Below are positions 17,714-27,377 of a stretch of DNA of 64,000 nt, one piece after another (position 1 is the stretch's first letter; the number at the start of each line of letters is the position of its first letter). The stretch covers positions 62,001 to 126,000 of the forward strand of contig JAKQOW010000048.1 in assembly GCA_029565065.1 (NCBI GenBank), written 5' to 3'. The notes under the pieces were generated by a model. It saw nothing but the letters and a program-made list of their open reading frames with translations, was not told the origin of the DNA and made no database searches. A program made the translations under genes and the position numbers. Origin of the DNA: Acidobacteriota bacterium. GTDB lineage: Bacteria; Acidobacteriota; JAAYUB01.

Positions 17714-19489
17714 TCACTCCTGGACGTACACCTCTTCCAGATTCCACATCAGGCTCATGCAGCGGTGGTTGACCCGCAGGTTTTGCACTTTGCCCTTGGC
17801 GCCGAACAGGCCGTGGGGTTTCGCAATGGGGATGAGATAACGGCCCTGGGCGTTGTACTGCTCGAGCTGGTGCGCGGCTTCAAAGCGTTTTCCCCAATCC
17901 GGACTGCTGTACATCGTGGTCAGGGCGGTGGCCATGTCCTTCTCGAGCGGCGTGGCGGGCGCGCCCTGTTCCGGATACCAGAGATGGCCCGGGCTGGACC
18001 AACTCATCAGTTCTTTCAGGAAGAACGGATGGGTGGGCTGTTCGAGCAGCATGACGGCCATGTCGTAATCGTACGTGGAGTGAATTTTCTGGTAAAACAA
18101 GTCGTACGGGAGCGACACCATGGTGGCTTTCATGCCCAGGCTGGCGCAGACCCGCTCCGTCTGGATCCCGATCCGCTCGGCGAAGGCGTCGCCGGTCAGG
18201 ACGGTGATCGTGAACTGCACCGGGCTCTTGTTGGCCCCGTACAGGGCGTTGGGGGTTATGCTGGTGTTCATGACGAAGCCGTTCTCGGTCAGCAGCTGGC
18301 GGGCGTTCGCCGTCGAGAATGAGTCGGCCTGGAGGCCGGACCACCACGAACCGTCACCCGGCGCGATCAGGCCGCCCGTGGTGACCGCCTTCCGCTGGAA
18401 GACGCTGGCGATGATGTTTTCGCGATCGAACAGCAGACTCAGGGCATGCCGGAACTTCGCGTCGAAAAACCACTGGAGGCGGAAGGCAGGGATGTAATTT
18501 TCCCGGCTGGCCGGGTCTGTCTTCATGTTCTGGTTGATCCAGGCCACGTAGGTGGCGCTGCTGGGGCCGGTATCGAAGATGCGCAAGCCGCGCACGTTCT
18601 CCAGCCGGGCGGCGTCTGCCGGGTCGATGAAATCGATGAGGTCGGATTCGCCGGTCCGGAACTTGACGGAGATGTCGGTCGAGGTGCCGGTGAAGTCGAG
18701 CACCACTTCGTCCAGGTACGGCAGCGGGCGGCCCACTGCGTCCACCACCCAGTAGTAGGGATTACGGCCGAGGACGAGTTTCTTCTCTTCACGGGAGAAC
18801 GATTTCAGGACGAACGGGCCGATGCTGACCAGTTCGGCCGGCGGCGTATCGGCGCCGTAAAGACGGTCCATGCGGTTGCGGCTGGCGGCGCCCTCGATGA
18901 GCGCGCGGGGCAGCACCACGATCTTGGCCAGGACGGGTTCCAGGGCATACAGCGGCTCCGGGCTGCTGCATCGGATGCTTTCGGCATCGAGTTTCTGGAA
19001 CTGGAGCTTCTGGTCGGCGACTTCGAGGTATGCGCGCAGGGGCGATTTGATGTCGGGGTTGCCGATGTAATTGAGCGTGGTCATCACGTCGTCGGCGGTG
19101 AACGGCGACCCGTCGCTGAAGAATACGTTGCGGCGCAGGTGAATGGTGAATACCTTGCTGTCCTTGTCCCGGTCGAATCCGGTGGCCAGGCCCGGTTCAA
19201 AAGTGTCGGTGATGGGATTGTACCGGTAAAGGGCCGCGGTTAACTGGTTGGCGATCAGTGCCGAGACGCGATCCTGAGCCAGCACCGGATTGAAGGTCAA
19301 GGGCGGATGAAGGACGCTGATGCGCAGGAGTTTGGACGGGATGCCGGGCTCGCAGTCGGCGATCTTGTACTCCGGGTTCTGTTCCGACCGGATCCCGGGC
19401 AGATCGCGGAACGCATCGCAACCGGCCAGCACCAGCAGGAGGCAGCCCGTCACGGCCAGCGCGGCCAACAGACGCAAGGATTTGCTCAT
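17714..19489 (-). CDS. Peptide/nickel-type ABC substrate-binding lipoprotein (SBP family 5)
   Basis: A 591-residue extracytoplasmic binding protein. The signal sequence ends in LVLAGC, a good lipobox (Cys near residue 24). The family-5 core is recognisable: LRRNVFFSDGSPFTADDV near residue 120, YLDEVVLDF, and the C-terminal lobe with a long AERIGIQTERVCASLGMK segment. ATG 19489 is chosen because GAGGG precedes it; an upstream in-frame start would lie beyond that site. It is oddly alone: no permease or ATPase genes are adjacent, and signal peptidase I follows in the same transcript. Oligopeptide binding is likely, but the ligand is unknown. Confidence 0.87.
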   Translation of the reverse strand: MSKSLRLLAALAVTGCLLLVLAGCDAFRDLPGIRSEQNPEYKIADCEPGIPSKLLRISVLHPPLTFNPVLAQDRVSALIANQLTAALYRYNPITDTFEPGLATGFDRDKDSKVFTIHLRRNVFFSDGSPFTADDVMTTLNYIGNPDIKSPLRAYLEVADQKLQFQKLDAESIRCSSPEPLYALEPVLAKIVVLPRALIEGAASRNRMDRLYGADTPPAELVSIGPFVLKSFSREEKKLVLGRNPYYWVVDAVGRPLPYLDEVVLDFTGTSTDISVKFRTGESDLIDFIDPADAARLENVRGLRIFDTGPSSATYVAWINQNMKTDPASRENYIPAFRLQWFFDAKFRHALSLLFDRENIIASVFQRKAVTTGGLIAPGDGSWWSGLQADSFSTANARQLLTENGFVMNTSITPNALYGANKSPVQFTITVLTGDAFAERIGIQTERVCASLGMKATMVSLPYDLFYQKIHSTYDYDMAVMLLEQPTHPFFLKELMSWSSPGHLWYPEQGAPATPLEKDMATALTTMYSSPDWGKRFEAAHQLEQYNAQGRYLIPIAKPHGLFGAKGKVQNLRVNHRCMSLMWNLEEVYVQE

Positions 19490-19529
19490 AATTCCCTCTG
19501 TCCTGGTTTTCAAACAGAAACCCTTGACT

Positions 19530-19559
19530 GTTATAGCATAGCCGCCGTTCCCGACTCAA
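19530..19559 (-). promoter_or_regulatory. Sigma70-type promoter for the SBP-lepB operon
   Basis: Reading the minus strand, TTGAGT (19559-19554) and TATAAC (19535-19530) are separated by 18 bp, about 40 bp upstream of the lipoprotein start. It is divergent from the tgt promoter. Confidence 0.55.
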
Positions 19560-19608
19560 CCCCAAATGTGCCGAACCGCCTCATTTGCATTGGGATGGAA
19601 AAAACTCG

Positions 19609-19636
19609 TTGGCGCCGGTCCGCTTTCGCTTATAAT
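19609..19636 (+). promoter_or_regulatory. Sigma70-type promoter for tgt-yajC-secDF
   Basis: TTGGCG (19609-19614) and a perfect TATAAT (19631-19636) are spaced by 16 bp. The tgt ATG lies 31 bp downstream of the -10, giving a leader of about 25 nt. Confidence 0.65.
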
Positions 19637-19667
19637 CCCCCCTTTCAGAACTTGAGGGTGCCGCACC

Positions 19668-20792
19668 ATGTCAGCGTTCCACTACACCGTCACCCATCGC
19701 GATTCGCGCACCGCCGCCCGCCGGGGACGCCTCGTCACCCCGCACGCCGTGGTGGAGACGCCGGTCTTCATGCCCGTGGGCACCGCCGGTACCGTCAAGG
19801 CCGTCCCCCACGAATGGCTCGAGGAGCTCGACGCCCGCATCCTGCTGGCCAACATGTACCACCTGTACCTGCGGCCGGGGCATGAGCTCGTGCGCACCCT
19901 CGGCGGACTGCACCGGTTCTCAGGCTGGCCGCGCGCCCTGCTCACCGACAGCGGCGGCTATCAAGTCTTCAGCCACCGCGAGCTGCGGCGCATCGATCCG
20001 GAAGGCGTCCACTTCCGCTCCCATATCGACGGCAGCAGCCACTTCATCACCCCTGAAGACAGCATCGGGGTTCAGCAGGCCCTGGGTGCGGACATCATCA
20101 TGGCGTTCGACGACTGCACCCCCTACCCCGCGACGCGCGAGGAGGCAAGCGCCTCGATGGAAACCACGCTCCAGTGGGCCCGGCGCAGCCGGGCCGCGCA
20201 CCCCGCCGAGGACACTCAGCTGCTGTTCGGGATCGTGCAGGGCAGCGTCTATCCGGACCTGCGGGCGGAATGCGCCGGCCGGCTGACCGAGATCGGCTTC
20301 CAGGGTTACGCCATCGGCGGCCTGAGCGTGGGCGAACCCAAGGACACAATGTACGCGGTGACCGGCGCGACCGCCGCACTGCTGCCGGAAGACCGGCCGC
20401 GCTATCTGATGGGCGTGGGCACGCCGGAGGACCTGCTGGAAGCGGTCGCCATGGGGGTGGACATGTTCGACTGCGTCCTGCCCACCCGCAACGGCCGGAA
20501 CGGCTGCCTGTTCACCCGCGACGGCCGGATCATCATCAAAAACGCCCGCCACGCGCGGGAAGACCAGCCGCTCGACCCGGAGTGCGGCTGCCGGGTCTGC
20601 CGCCGCTACTCGCGGGCGTATCTGCGGCATCTGTTCATGTCGTCGGAGATGCTCTCGGCCACGCTCAACACCTTCCACAACCTGTACTTTTATCTTGACA
20701 TCATGAGGCAGATCAGGCAATCTATCGAGCTTGGCGCGTTCGCGGATTTCAAACAGAATTTCCTGGCCCGATACCATTCCGCCACCGAGTAA
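19668..20792 (+). CDS. tgt: Queuine/preQ1 tRNA-guanine transglycosylase
   Basis: A 374-residue TIM-barrel enzyme that exchanges G34 of GUN-anticodon tRNAs for preQ1, the first committed tRNA step of queuosine synthesis. Catalytic Asp residues are in LLTDSGGYQVF (about residue 92) and GVDMFDCVLPTR (about residue 265). The zinc site is CGCRVC with a later Cys/His pair (residues about 305-340). Length is typical. It is followed by yajC-secD-secF, the standard bacterial arrangement. Confidence 0.95.
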   Translation: MSAFHYTVTHRDSRTAARRGRLVTPHAVVETPVFMPVGTAGTVKAVPHEWLEELDARILLANMYHLYLRPGHELVRTLGGLHRFSGWPRALLTDSGGYQVFSHRELRRIDPEGVHFRSHIDGSSHFITPEDSIGVQQALGADIIMAFDDCTPYPATREEASASMETTLQWARRSRAAHPAEDTQLLFGIVQGSVYPDLRAECAGRLTEIGFQGYAIGGLSVGEPKDTMYAVTGATAALLPEDRPRYLMGVGTPEDLLEAVAMGVDMFDCVLPTRNGRNGCLFTRDGRIIIKNARHAREDQPLDPECGCRVCRRYSRAYLRHLFMSSEMLSATLNTFHNLYFYLDIMRQIRQSIELGAFADFKQNFLARYHSATE

Positions 20793-20841
20793 TTCGCGGT
20801 CACGACGCGGCAGCAAATCCAGGTAATTTCGAGGTGCATTC

Positions 20842-21171
20842 ATGATTGGATCCAGGCACTCCTTGTACCTGCTGCAGGCGGCACAAGGGGGTGACCCGAT
20901 TTTCGGCATGCTCATCCCCATGGCCCTCATCGCCGCCATCTTCTATTTCCTGATCTTCCGGCCCATGCGCAAGCGCCAGAAAGACCAGGAATCGCTCATC
21001 ACCAACCTCAAGAACGGCGACCGCGTGATCACGTCCGGCGGCATCTACGGGACCATCGCCGGGATCAAGGACCATACGATCGTCCTGAAGATCGCCGACA
21101 ACGTGAAGATCGAGGTGGGCAAGAGCGCCGTCGCCGGCCTCCAGCCGACCTCGCCCGAAGAAAAGAGCTGA
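20842..21171 (+). CDS. yajC: Preprotein translocase accessory subunit YajC
   Basis: A 109-residue single-pass inner-membrane protein of the SecDF-YajC complex. The helix near residues 19-36 (MLIPMALIAAIFYFLIF) is followed by RPMRKRQKDQE and then the conserved LKNGDRVITSGGIYGTI and ADNVKIEV segments. GAGGTG precedes the ATG. It lies between tgt and secD as expected. Confidence 0.95.
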   Translation: MIGSRHSLYLLQAAQGGDPIFGMLIPMALIAAIFYFLIFRPMRKRQKDQESLITNLKNGDRVITSGGIYGTIAGIKDHTIVLKIADNVKIEVGKSAVAGLQPTSPEEKS

Positions 21172-21193
21172 AATCCCATCAAGGTATTCCCCC

Positions 21194-22798
<1,605 letters not shown>

Positions 22799-22849
22799 CG
22801 GAACAAAATCCAACACCCCGTGTCTAAACTCAACGCCTGAGGAGTCGTC

Positions 22850-24058
22850 ATGGAACTGTTCAAGAACATTAATGTGGATTGGATGAGCAAATTGTGGCTC
22901 TTCTTGTCCGCTTCGCTCATTCTGCTGGTTGTGGGATGGTTTTCGGTGTTCCAGCACGGCGGATTCACCTACAGCATCGATTTCACCGGCGGCACCCTGA
23001 TCAAGGTCAAGACAGCCCAGAAGCCTGACGTGGACGGGCTGCGCGACGCGCTCAAGCAGAGCCTCGGGGCTGCGGACGTCACCCGATTTGACGCCGAGGA
23101 GAAGAACCTCGTCCAGATCCGGATGAAGAAGATCGAGAGCGAGGACTCCGCCTCCTTCCAGAACCTGGGCCAGAACATTTACGACACGCTGCGCGGCATT
23201 CTCGACAAGGACAAGGGCCAGGGCAAGCAGGACCTGAACCGGGTGGGGATCGACCAGCTGGCCGCCACCCTGCGCGAGAGCCGGGTCCTGGAGAACATGG
23301 GCCGGCTCACGGCGAACGCGACCATCGAGGAGACCCAGCGGGTCTACCGGGAACTGGCCGAGAGCATCGTGAACCACCGCACCGAACAGGGCGGCCTGAT
23401 CACCGATTTCGGCCAGCTCGGCTCCCTCCCCGGCATCAGCAATCCCGTCCTGGGCGTGCTCAAGCAGCACTACTATCCGGGCGCATTCACCGTGCTGAGC
23501 GTCGACAGCGTCGGTCCCAAGATCGGCAAGGAGCTGCAGGACAAGGCCACCAAGGCGGTGCTCTTTTCGCTGCTGGGCATGCTCGTCTACATCGCGCTGC
23601 GATTCAAGTTCGCCTTCGGTGTCGGCGCCGTGATCGCCCTTTTCCATGACGTGTTGATCACCCTGGGTCTGATGAGTCTGCTGGGCAAGGAGATCTCCCT
23701 GATCGTCGTGGCGGGGTTCCTCACCCTGGTGGGTTATTCCATCAACGACACCATCGTGGTGTTCGACCGGATCCGCGAAAACATCAAGCTCAACCGCGCC
23801 GACACGTTCCTGACCATCATCAACAAGTCCATCAACCAGACGCTGTCGCGGACCATCATCACCTCGGGCCTGACGTTCATCTCGGTCTTCTGCCTGTGGC
23901 TGCTCGGCGGCGAGACGCTGGACGGCTTCTCGTTCGTGCTGGTGATCGGCATCATCATCGGCACCTATTCATCGATCGCCATCGCCAGCCCGCTGACCTA
24001 CCTCTGGATGCGCTACCTTGGCACCGCCAAGGAGAAAAAGGTTTATAAATTCGCTTGA
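22850..24058 (+). CDS. secF: Protein translocase subunit SecF with enlarged periplasmic loop
   Basis: A 402-residue inner-membrane partner of SecD. The N-terminal helix is near residues 14-32, then YSIDFTGGTL, the family hallmark, and the C-terminal helices contain GYSINDTIVVFDRIREN. Typical SecF proteins are about 300-320 residues; here roughly 80 extra residues lie in the periplasmic P1 loop (about residues 105-200), rich in Gln, Glu and Arg and predicted helical. GAGGAG precedes ATG 22850. The last codons overlap a candidate promoter for the TonB operon. Confidence 0.93.
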   Translation: MELFKNINVDWMSKLWLFLSASLILLVVGWFSVFQHGGFTYSIDFTGGTLIKVKTAQKPDVDGLRDALKQSLGAADVTRFDAEEKNLVQIRMKKIESEDSASFQNLGQNIYDTLRGILDKDKGQGKQDLNRVGIDQLAATLRESRVLENMGRLTANATIEETQRVYRELAESIVNHRTEQGGLITDFGQLGSLPGISNPVLGVLKQHYYPGAFTVLSVDSVGPKIGKELQDKATKAVLFSLLGMLVYIALRFKFAFGVGAVIALFHDVLITLGLMSLLGKEISLIVVAGFLTLVGYSINDTIVVFDRIRENIKLNRADTFLTIINKSINQTLSRTIITSGLTFISVFCLWLLGGETLDGFSFVLVIGIIIGTYSSIAIASPLTYLWMRYLGTAKEKKVYKFA

Positions 24059-24084
24059 TCTCGGCTGGTCTCTGAATTGATAAT
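24055..24084 (+). promoter_or_regulatory. Candidate promoter for the TonB operon
   Basis: TTGATC (24055-24060, overlapping the secF stop) and GATAAT (24079-24084) are separated by 18 bp, about 56 bp upstream of tonB. Only a consensus match; read-through from secF is equally possible. Confidence 0.4.
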
Positions 24085-24140
24085 GTCATATCTTCGCTCC
24101 CGCGTCGGACCACTACCCTTGCGGGGGCCAGGAGGCGCAG

Positions 24141-24935
24141 ATGTTTGAGAACTTGTTGGAATCTTCAACCAACAGGGCAAAGACCAAGACCGGTATGACC
24201 ATGGTGGTGGCCTTGATCATACACGGTGTAGCCCTGTTGGCGCTCGTCTTGGTCCCGTTGCTCTTTCCCGAGGCGCTTCCCGCCCAGGTGGGCGAGTTGC
24301 TGACATTCCTCGCGGCGCCTCCACCCCCACCGCCCCCGCCACCCCCTCCGCCGCCACCGTCCGAGGCGCCCAAGCAGGTCCCCAAGGTGGATCGGCCGCA
24401 AGTCAACATTGACTTGTCGAAAACTTACGCCCCGAAAGAGATCTCCAACGAGATCCCGCCACCGTCGGACAAGTCCGACCTGGCTGACCTGCTCGGCCTG
24501 AACACAGGCGGCAGCGGCGTGGCCGGCGGCGTGCCCGGCGGCGTGCCCGGCGGCGTCGTCGGCGGTGTGGTGGGCAGCACCGGCCCGGCGGTTGTCGGCG
24601 GCACGGCCAATGTGGCGCCGCCTCCCCCGCCACCGAAGAAAGAACCGGTCCGGGTCGGCGGCCAGGTGCTGACGTCCCGGTTGATCAATCAGGTCCAACC
24701 CACTTATCCGCCCCTGGCCCGCGCCGCGCGCGTCCAGGGAACGGTGATCCTCCAGGTTGTGGTGGATGAGTCGGGCCGGGTCCGCGAGACCAAGGTCATC
24801 AGCGGACACCCCCTACTCACCCAAGCCGCGGTTGACGCGGTGACTCAGTGGGTGTACTCCCCCACCTTGCTCAATGGCGAGCCGATCCCGGTGATCGGCA
24901 CCGTCACAGTCAGATTCACGCTCGGCGCACAATAA
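24141..24935 (+). CDS. tonB: Energy transducer TonB
   Basis: A 264-residue protein spanning the periplasm. A single N-terminal helix lies near residues 17-38 (MVVALIIHGVALLALVLVPL). A run of about 13 prolines follows near residues 61-73, then a low-complexity GGVPGGVPGG/VGG region near residues 130-150, and a C-terminal TonB domain from about residue 170 (LINQVQPTYPPLARAARVQGTVILQ, then YSPTLLNGEPI). It couples the ExbBD motor to outer-membrane receptors or another envelope machine. AGGAGG precedes ATG 24141, and exbB and two exbD genes follow. Confidence 0.92.
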   Translation: MFENLLESSTNRAKTKTGMTMVVALIIHGVALLALVLVPLLFPEALPAQVGELLTFLAAPPPPPPPPPPPPPPSEAPKQVPKVDRPQVNIDLSKTYAPKEISNEIPPPSDKSDLADLLGLNTGGSGVAGGVPGGVPGGVVGGVVGSTGPAVVGGTANVAPPPPPPKKEPVRVGGQVLTSRLINQVQPTYPPLARAARVQGTVILQVVVDESGRVRETKVISGHPLLTQAAVDAVTQWVYSPTLLNGEPIPVIGTVTVRFTLGAQ

Positions 24936-24962
24936 CCAAATCTAATACTGGGAGGTACGACG

Positions 24963-25670
24963 ATGTATCTATTTTTGCTTCAAGAAGGCGGCATGGACTA
25001 CATGGAGATGTGGGGCAAGATGGGCTGGACCGCGCGCGGCGTTGTTTTCATCCTCGCCATCATGTCCATCTGGTCGATCGCGGTGATGCTGGAGCGCTAC
25101 TTCACGTTCCGCGCCGCCAAGAAACAGAGCCGTGAATTTGCCCCGGCCGTGGCCGAGGCGCTGAAGGACGGCAAGATCGAAGAAGCGATCATGGTGTCCG
25201 AACGCTACACCAAGTCCCACCTGGCCAAGGTGGTCGTGGCCGGCCTGAAGGAATTCCAGGCCCACACCGCCTCGAGCGAGCTCCCGGGCGAGCTGATCGA
25301 GGCCTCCAAGCGGGCCCTGGAGCGCGCCGCCGCCATCAACCGTGAAGAGCTCAAGCGCGGCACCGGCGCCCTGGCCACCATCGGCGCCACGGCCCCATTC
25401 GTCGGCCTGTTCGGCACGACCATCGGCATCATCAACGCGTTCGCCGGCATGAGCAAGGGCGAGGACACCGGCATCGGCGCCGTCGCCGGCGGCATCTCGG
25501 AAGCGCTCGTGACCACCGCGTTCGGCCTCTTCGTCGCGGTCCCCGCCGTGTGGCTGTTCAACTATTTCACCACCCGGATCGAGGCCTTCACCGTGGAAAT
25601 GGACAACTCCTCCTCCGAACTGATTGACTATTTCATCAAGCGCAGGTCAGTTAGCCGTGGCAACCTCTAA
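24963..25670 (+). CDS. exbB: ExbB/TolQ/MotA-type proton channel protein
   Basis: A 235-residue inner-membrane protein with three helices: residues about 24-45 (VVFILAIMSIWSIAVM), 136-160 (ATIGATAPFVGLFGTTIGIINAF) and 170-200 (ALVTTAFGLFVAVPAVWLF). The conserved TAPFVGLFGT segment and the cytoplasmic charged loop identify the ExbB/TolQ pore subunit, which together with ExbD forms the proton-driven motor for TonB. GGGAGGT precedes ATG 24963. The short N-terminus before the first helix lacks a cleavable signal. Confidence 0.93.
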   Translation: MYLFLLQEGGMDYMEMWGKMGWTARGVVFILAIMSIWSIAVMLERYFTFRAAKKQSREFAPAVAEALKDGKIEEAIMVSERYTKSHLAKVVVAGLKEFQAHTASSELPGELIEASKRALERAAAINREELKRGTGALATIGATAPFVGLFGTTIGIINAFAGMSKGEDTGIGAVAGGISEALVTTAFGLFVAVPAVWLFNYFTTRIEAFTVEMDNSSSELIDYFIKRRSVSRGNL

Positions 25671-26082
25671 GGTCAAACACAAAGCCAGCGGGGTCAACTC
25701 AGAAATCAACGTGACCCCGATGGCCGACATCATGCTGGTGTTGCTGATCATTTTCATGATCACGACGCCGCTGCTGCAGAAAGGCATCACGGTCAACCTG
25801 CCGAAAGGCCGGAACGTGATCGAGATGCCCGAAGCTGAAAACCGCGAGGCCCTGGTCGTCGGCATGGACCGGACCATGCGGCTCTACCTTGGCAACGTGC
25901 CGCAGGACGCTGCCAACCTCAAAGATGGTCTGATCACCGCGATGGAGGTCCGTCAACAGGACCGGGTGTTCCTCAAGTGCGACCAGGGTGTCGTCTACGA
26001 GAAGGTCACCGAGACGCTGGACCTCATCCGGGAAGTCGGCTTTGAGCAGATCGGCCTGCTGGTCGACAAGCAAAAAATCTAA
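25657..26082 (+). CDS. exbD: ExbD/TolR-type biopolymer transport protein (first copy)
   Basis: A 141-residue bitopic membrane protein. SEINVTPMADIMLVLLIIFMI places the proton-carrying Asp at the start of the single helix, followed by a periplasmic TolR-like domain. The GTG start at 25657 overlaps the exbB end by 14 bp; a TTG at 25624 would extend it by 11 residues, and no strong ribosome site decides between them, though homology favours the shorter form. It is the first of two tandem exbD genes. Confidence 0.9.
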   Translation: MATSKVKHKASGVNSEINVTPMADIMLVLLIIFMITTPLLQKGITVNLPKGRNVIEMPEAENREALVVGMDRTMRLYLGNVPQDAANLKDGLITAMEVRQQDRVFLKCDQGVVYEKVTETLDLIREVGFEQIGLLVDKQKI

Positions 26083-26094
26083 AGGAGAGCCACT

Positions 26095-26511
26095 ATGGGA
26101 ATGGCAGTCGGGGGCGGCGGAGGCCCCAAATCGGATATCAATGTGACCCCGTACATCGACATTCTGCTGGTGCTCCTCATCATCTTCATGGTCATCACGC
26201 CGTTCACACCACACGGCCTCGATGTGCGGGTTCCGGAGAAGTTGCCGCCGGAAGTCACCCAGGAGATCGCGGACCGGTTCCAGGGCATCGTCGTCAGCCT
26301 CAACACTGACGGCTCCATGTTCATCAACAAGGATCCGGTCACCTTCGACTCGTTGAGCCAGCGGCTGACCCAGATCTACAGCGCCCGGGCCGACAAATCC
26401 ATCTTCATCAAGGGCGCCAAGGGACTGATCTACGGCGACATCGTCAAGGCGATCGACATCGCGAAGGGAGCCGGCGTGGAGCAGATCGGGTTGATGACGG
26501 AACTCGAGTGA
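26095..26511 (+). CDS. exbD: ExbD/TolR-type biopolymer transport protein (second copy)
   Basis: A 138-residue bitopic protein. Its helix begins SDINVTPYIDILLVLLIIFMV with the key Asp in place, after a glycine-rich N-terminus. The periplasmic domain (residues about 45-135) differs clearly from the first copy, so the two are ancient paralogues rather than a recent duplication. AAAGGAGAG precedes ATG 26095. Two ExbD subunits per motor suggest a heteromeric ExbD dimer in the pore (inference). Confidence 0.92.
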   Translation: MGMAVGGGGGPKSDINVTPYIDILLVLLIIFMVITPFTPHGLDVRVPEKLPPEVTQEIADRFQGIVVSLNTDGSMFINKDPVTFDSLSQRLTQIYSARADKSIFIKGAKGLIYGDIVKAIDIAKGAGVEQIGLMTELE

Positions 26512-26531
26512 GCCACAAGGGAGCGACCATT

Positions 26532-27305
26532 ATGAAAATCAAACATTTCCTCACGCTGCTGGTTACTCTCGTGCTCGTGGCGGGGCTGTGCGGTTGCGAT
26601 CTGATGAACAACCTCAAAGCCCGCGACCAGCTCAACAAGGGTGTCAAAGCCTTCAAGAACAAGGCGTACGAAGAGGCGACCGGCAATTTCCAGAAAGCCA
26701 TCGAACTGGATCCCGATCTCCACATTGCCTACGAATACCTGGCCACCTCCTACATGCAGCAGTACGTGCCCAACCTCTTCACCGACCGCAACCTCAAGAC
26801 GGCCAACATGGCGATCAAGACCTTCGAGAAAGTTCTGGAATACAGTCCTGACAACGTGAATGCGATCCAGAGCATCGCCAGCCTCTACAACGCGATGAAC
26901 GAGTATGAAAAATCGAAGGTCTGGTACCATAAGCGCATCGAACTGGAACCCAACAATCCCGTACCTCTGTACGGCATCGGTGTCATCGACTGGAACATTG
27001 TCAACCAGTCCACCGGGCCCAACGGAGAGAACGTGCCCAACATGACCCCCGAGGACAAGGTCAAGTCCGACCAGGTCATCGATGAAGGCATCGCTTCCCT
27101 GCAGAAGGCTCTGGAAATCGATCCGAATTACGCCGACGCCATGAGCTTCCTCAACCTGTGCTACCGCAAGAAGGCCATGCTCGTGGATGACCAGGCGCTC
27201 AAGGACGATTACACCCTGAAGGCTGACCGCCTGGCTGCTCAGTCGCTGATCCTGAAAAAGAAGCTGCAGGCGGAAGAGGAAAAGAAGAAGAAAAAGATCT
27301 TCTGA
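26532..27305 (+). CDS. TPR-repeat lipoprotein of the TonB operon
   Basis: A 257-residue predicted envelope lipoprotein. The signal (residues 5-20) ends in GLCGCD, a slightly unusual lipobox. At least three tetratricopeptide repeats are seen: AFKNKAYEEATGNFQKAIELDP (residues about 40-60), TFEKVLEYSPDNVNAIQSIASLYNAMNEYEKS and LQKALEIDPNYADAMSFL. The C-terminus is a charged coiled tail ending in six lysines and Ile-Phe. ATG 26532 is chosen because AAGGGAG is 8 bp ahead; a GTG at 26508 overlaps exbD. It ends the TonB operon, so a scaffold role for the complex is plausible. Confidence 0.82.
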   Translation: MKIKHFLTLLVTLVLVAGLCGCDLMNNLKARDQLNKGVKAFKNKAYEEATGNFQKAIELDPDLHIAYEYLATSYMQQYVPNLFTDRNLKTANMAIKTFEKVLEYSPDNVNAIQSIASLYNAMNEYEKSKVWYHKRIELEPNNPVPLYGIGVIDWNIVNQSTGPNGENVPNMTPEDKVKSDQVIDEGIASLQKALEIDPNYADAMSFLNLCYRKKAMLVDDQALKDDYTLKADRLAAQSLILKKKLQAEEEKKKKKIF

Positions 27306-27329
27306 TCCGAATCGGCAAACCGAAAAAAA

Positions 27330-27355
27330 ACCCACCCTTCGGGGTGGGTTTTTTT
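27330..27355. terminator. Bidirectional rho-independent terminator
   Basis: CCCACCC (27331-27337) pairs with GGGTGGG (27342-27348) around TTCG, with seven T residues after it and eight A residues before it. It can end transcripts of the TonB operon on the plus strand and of the PDZ gene on the minus strand. Confidence 0.93.
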
Positions 27356-27377
27356 ATGCGCCTTTGGTCCCGGCGGT

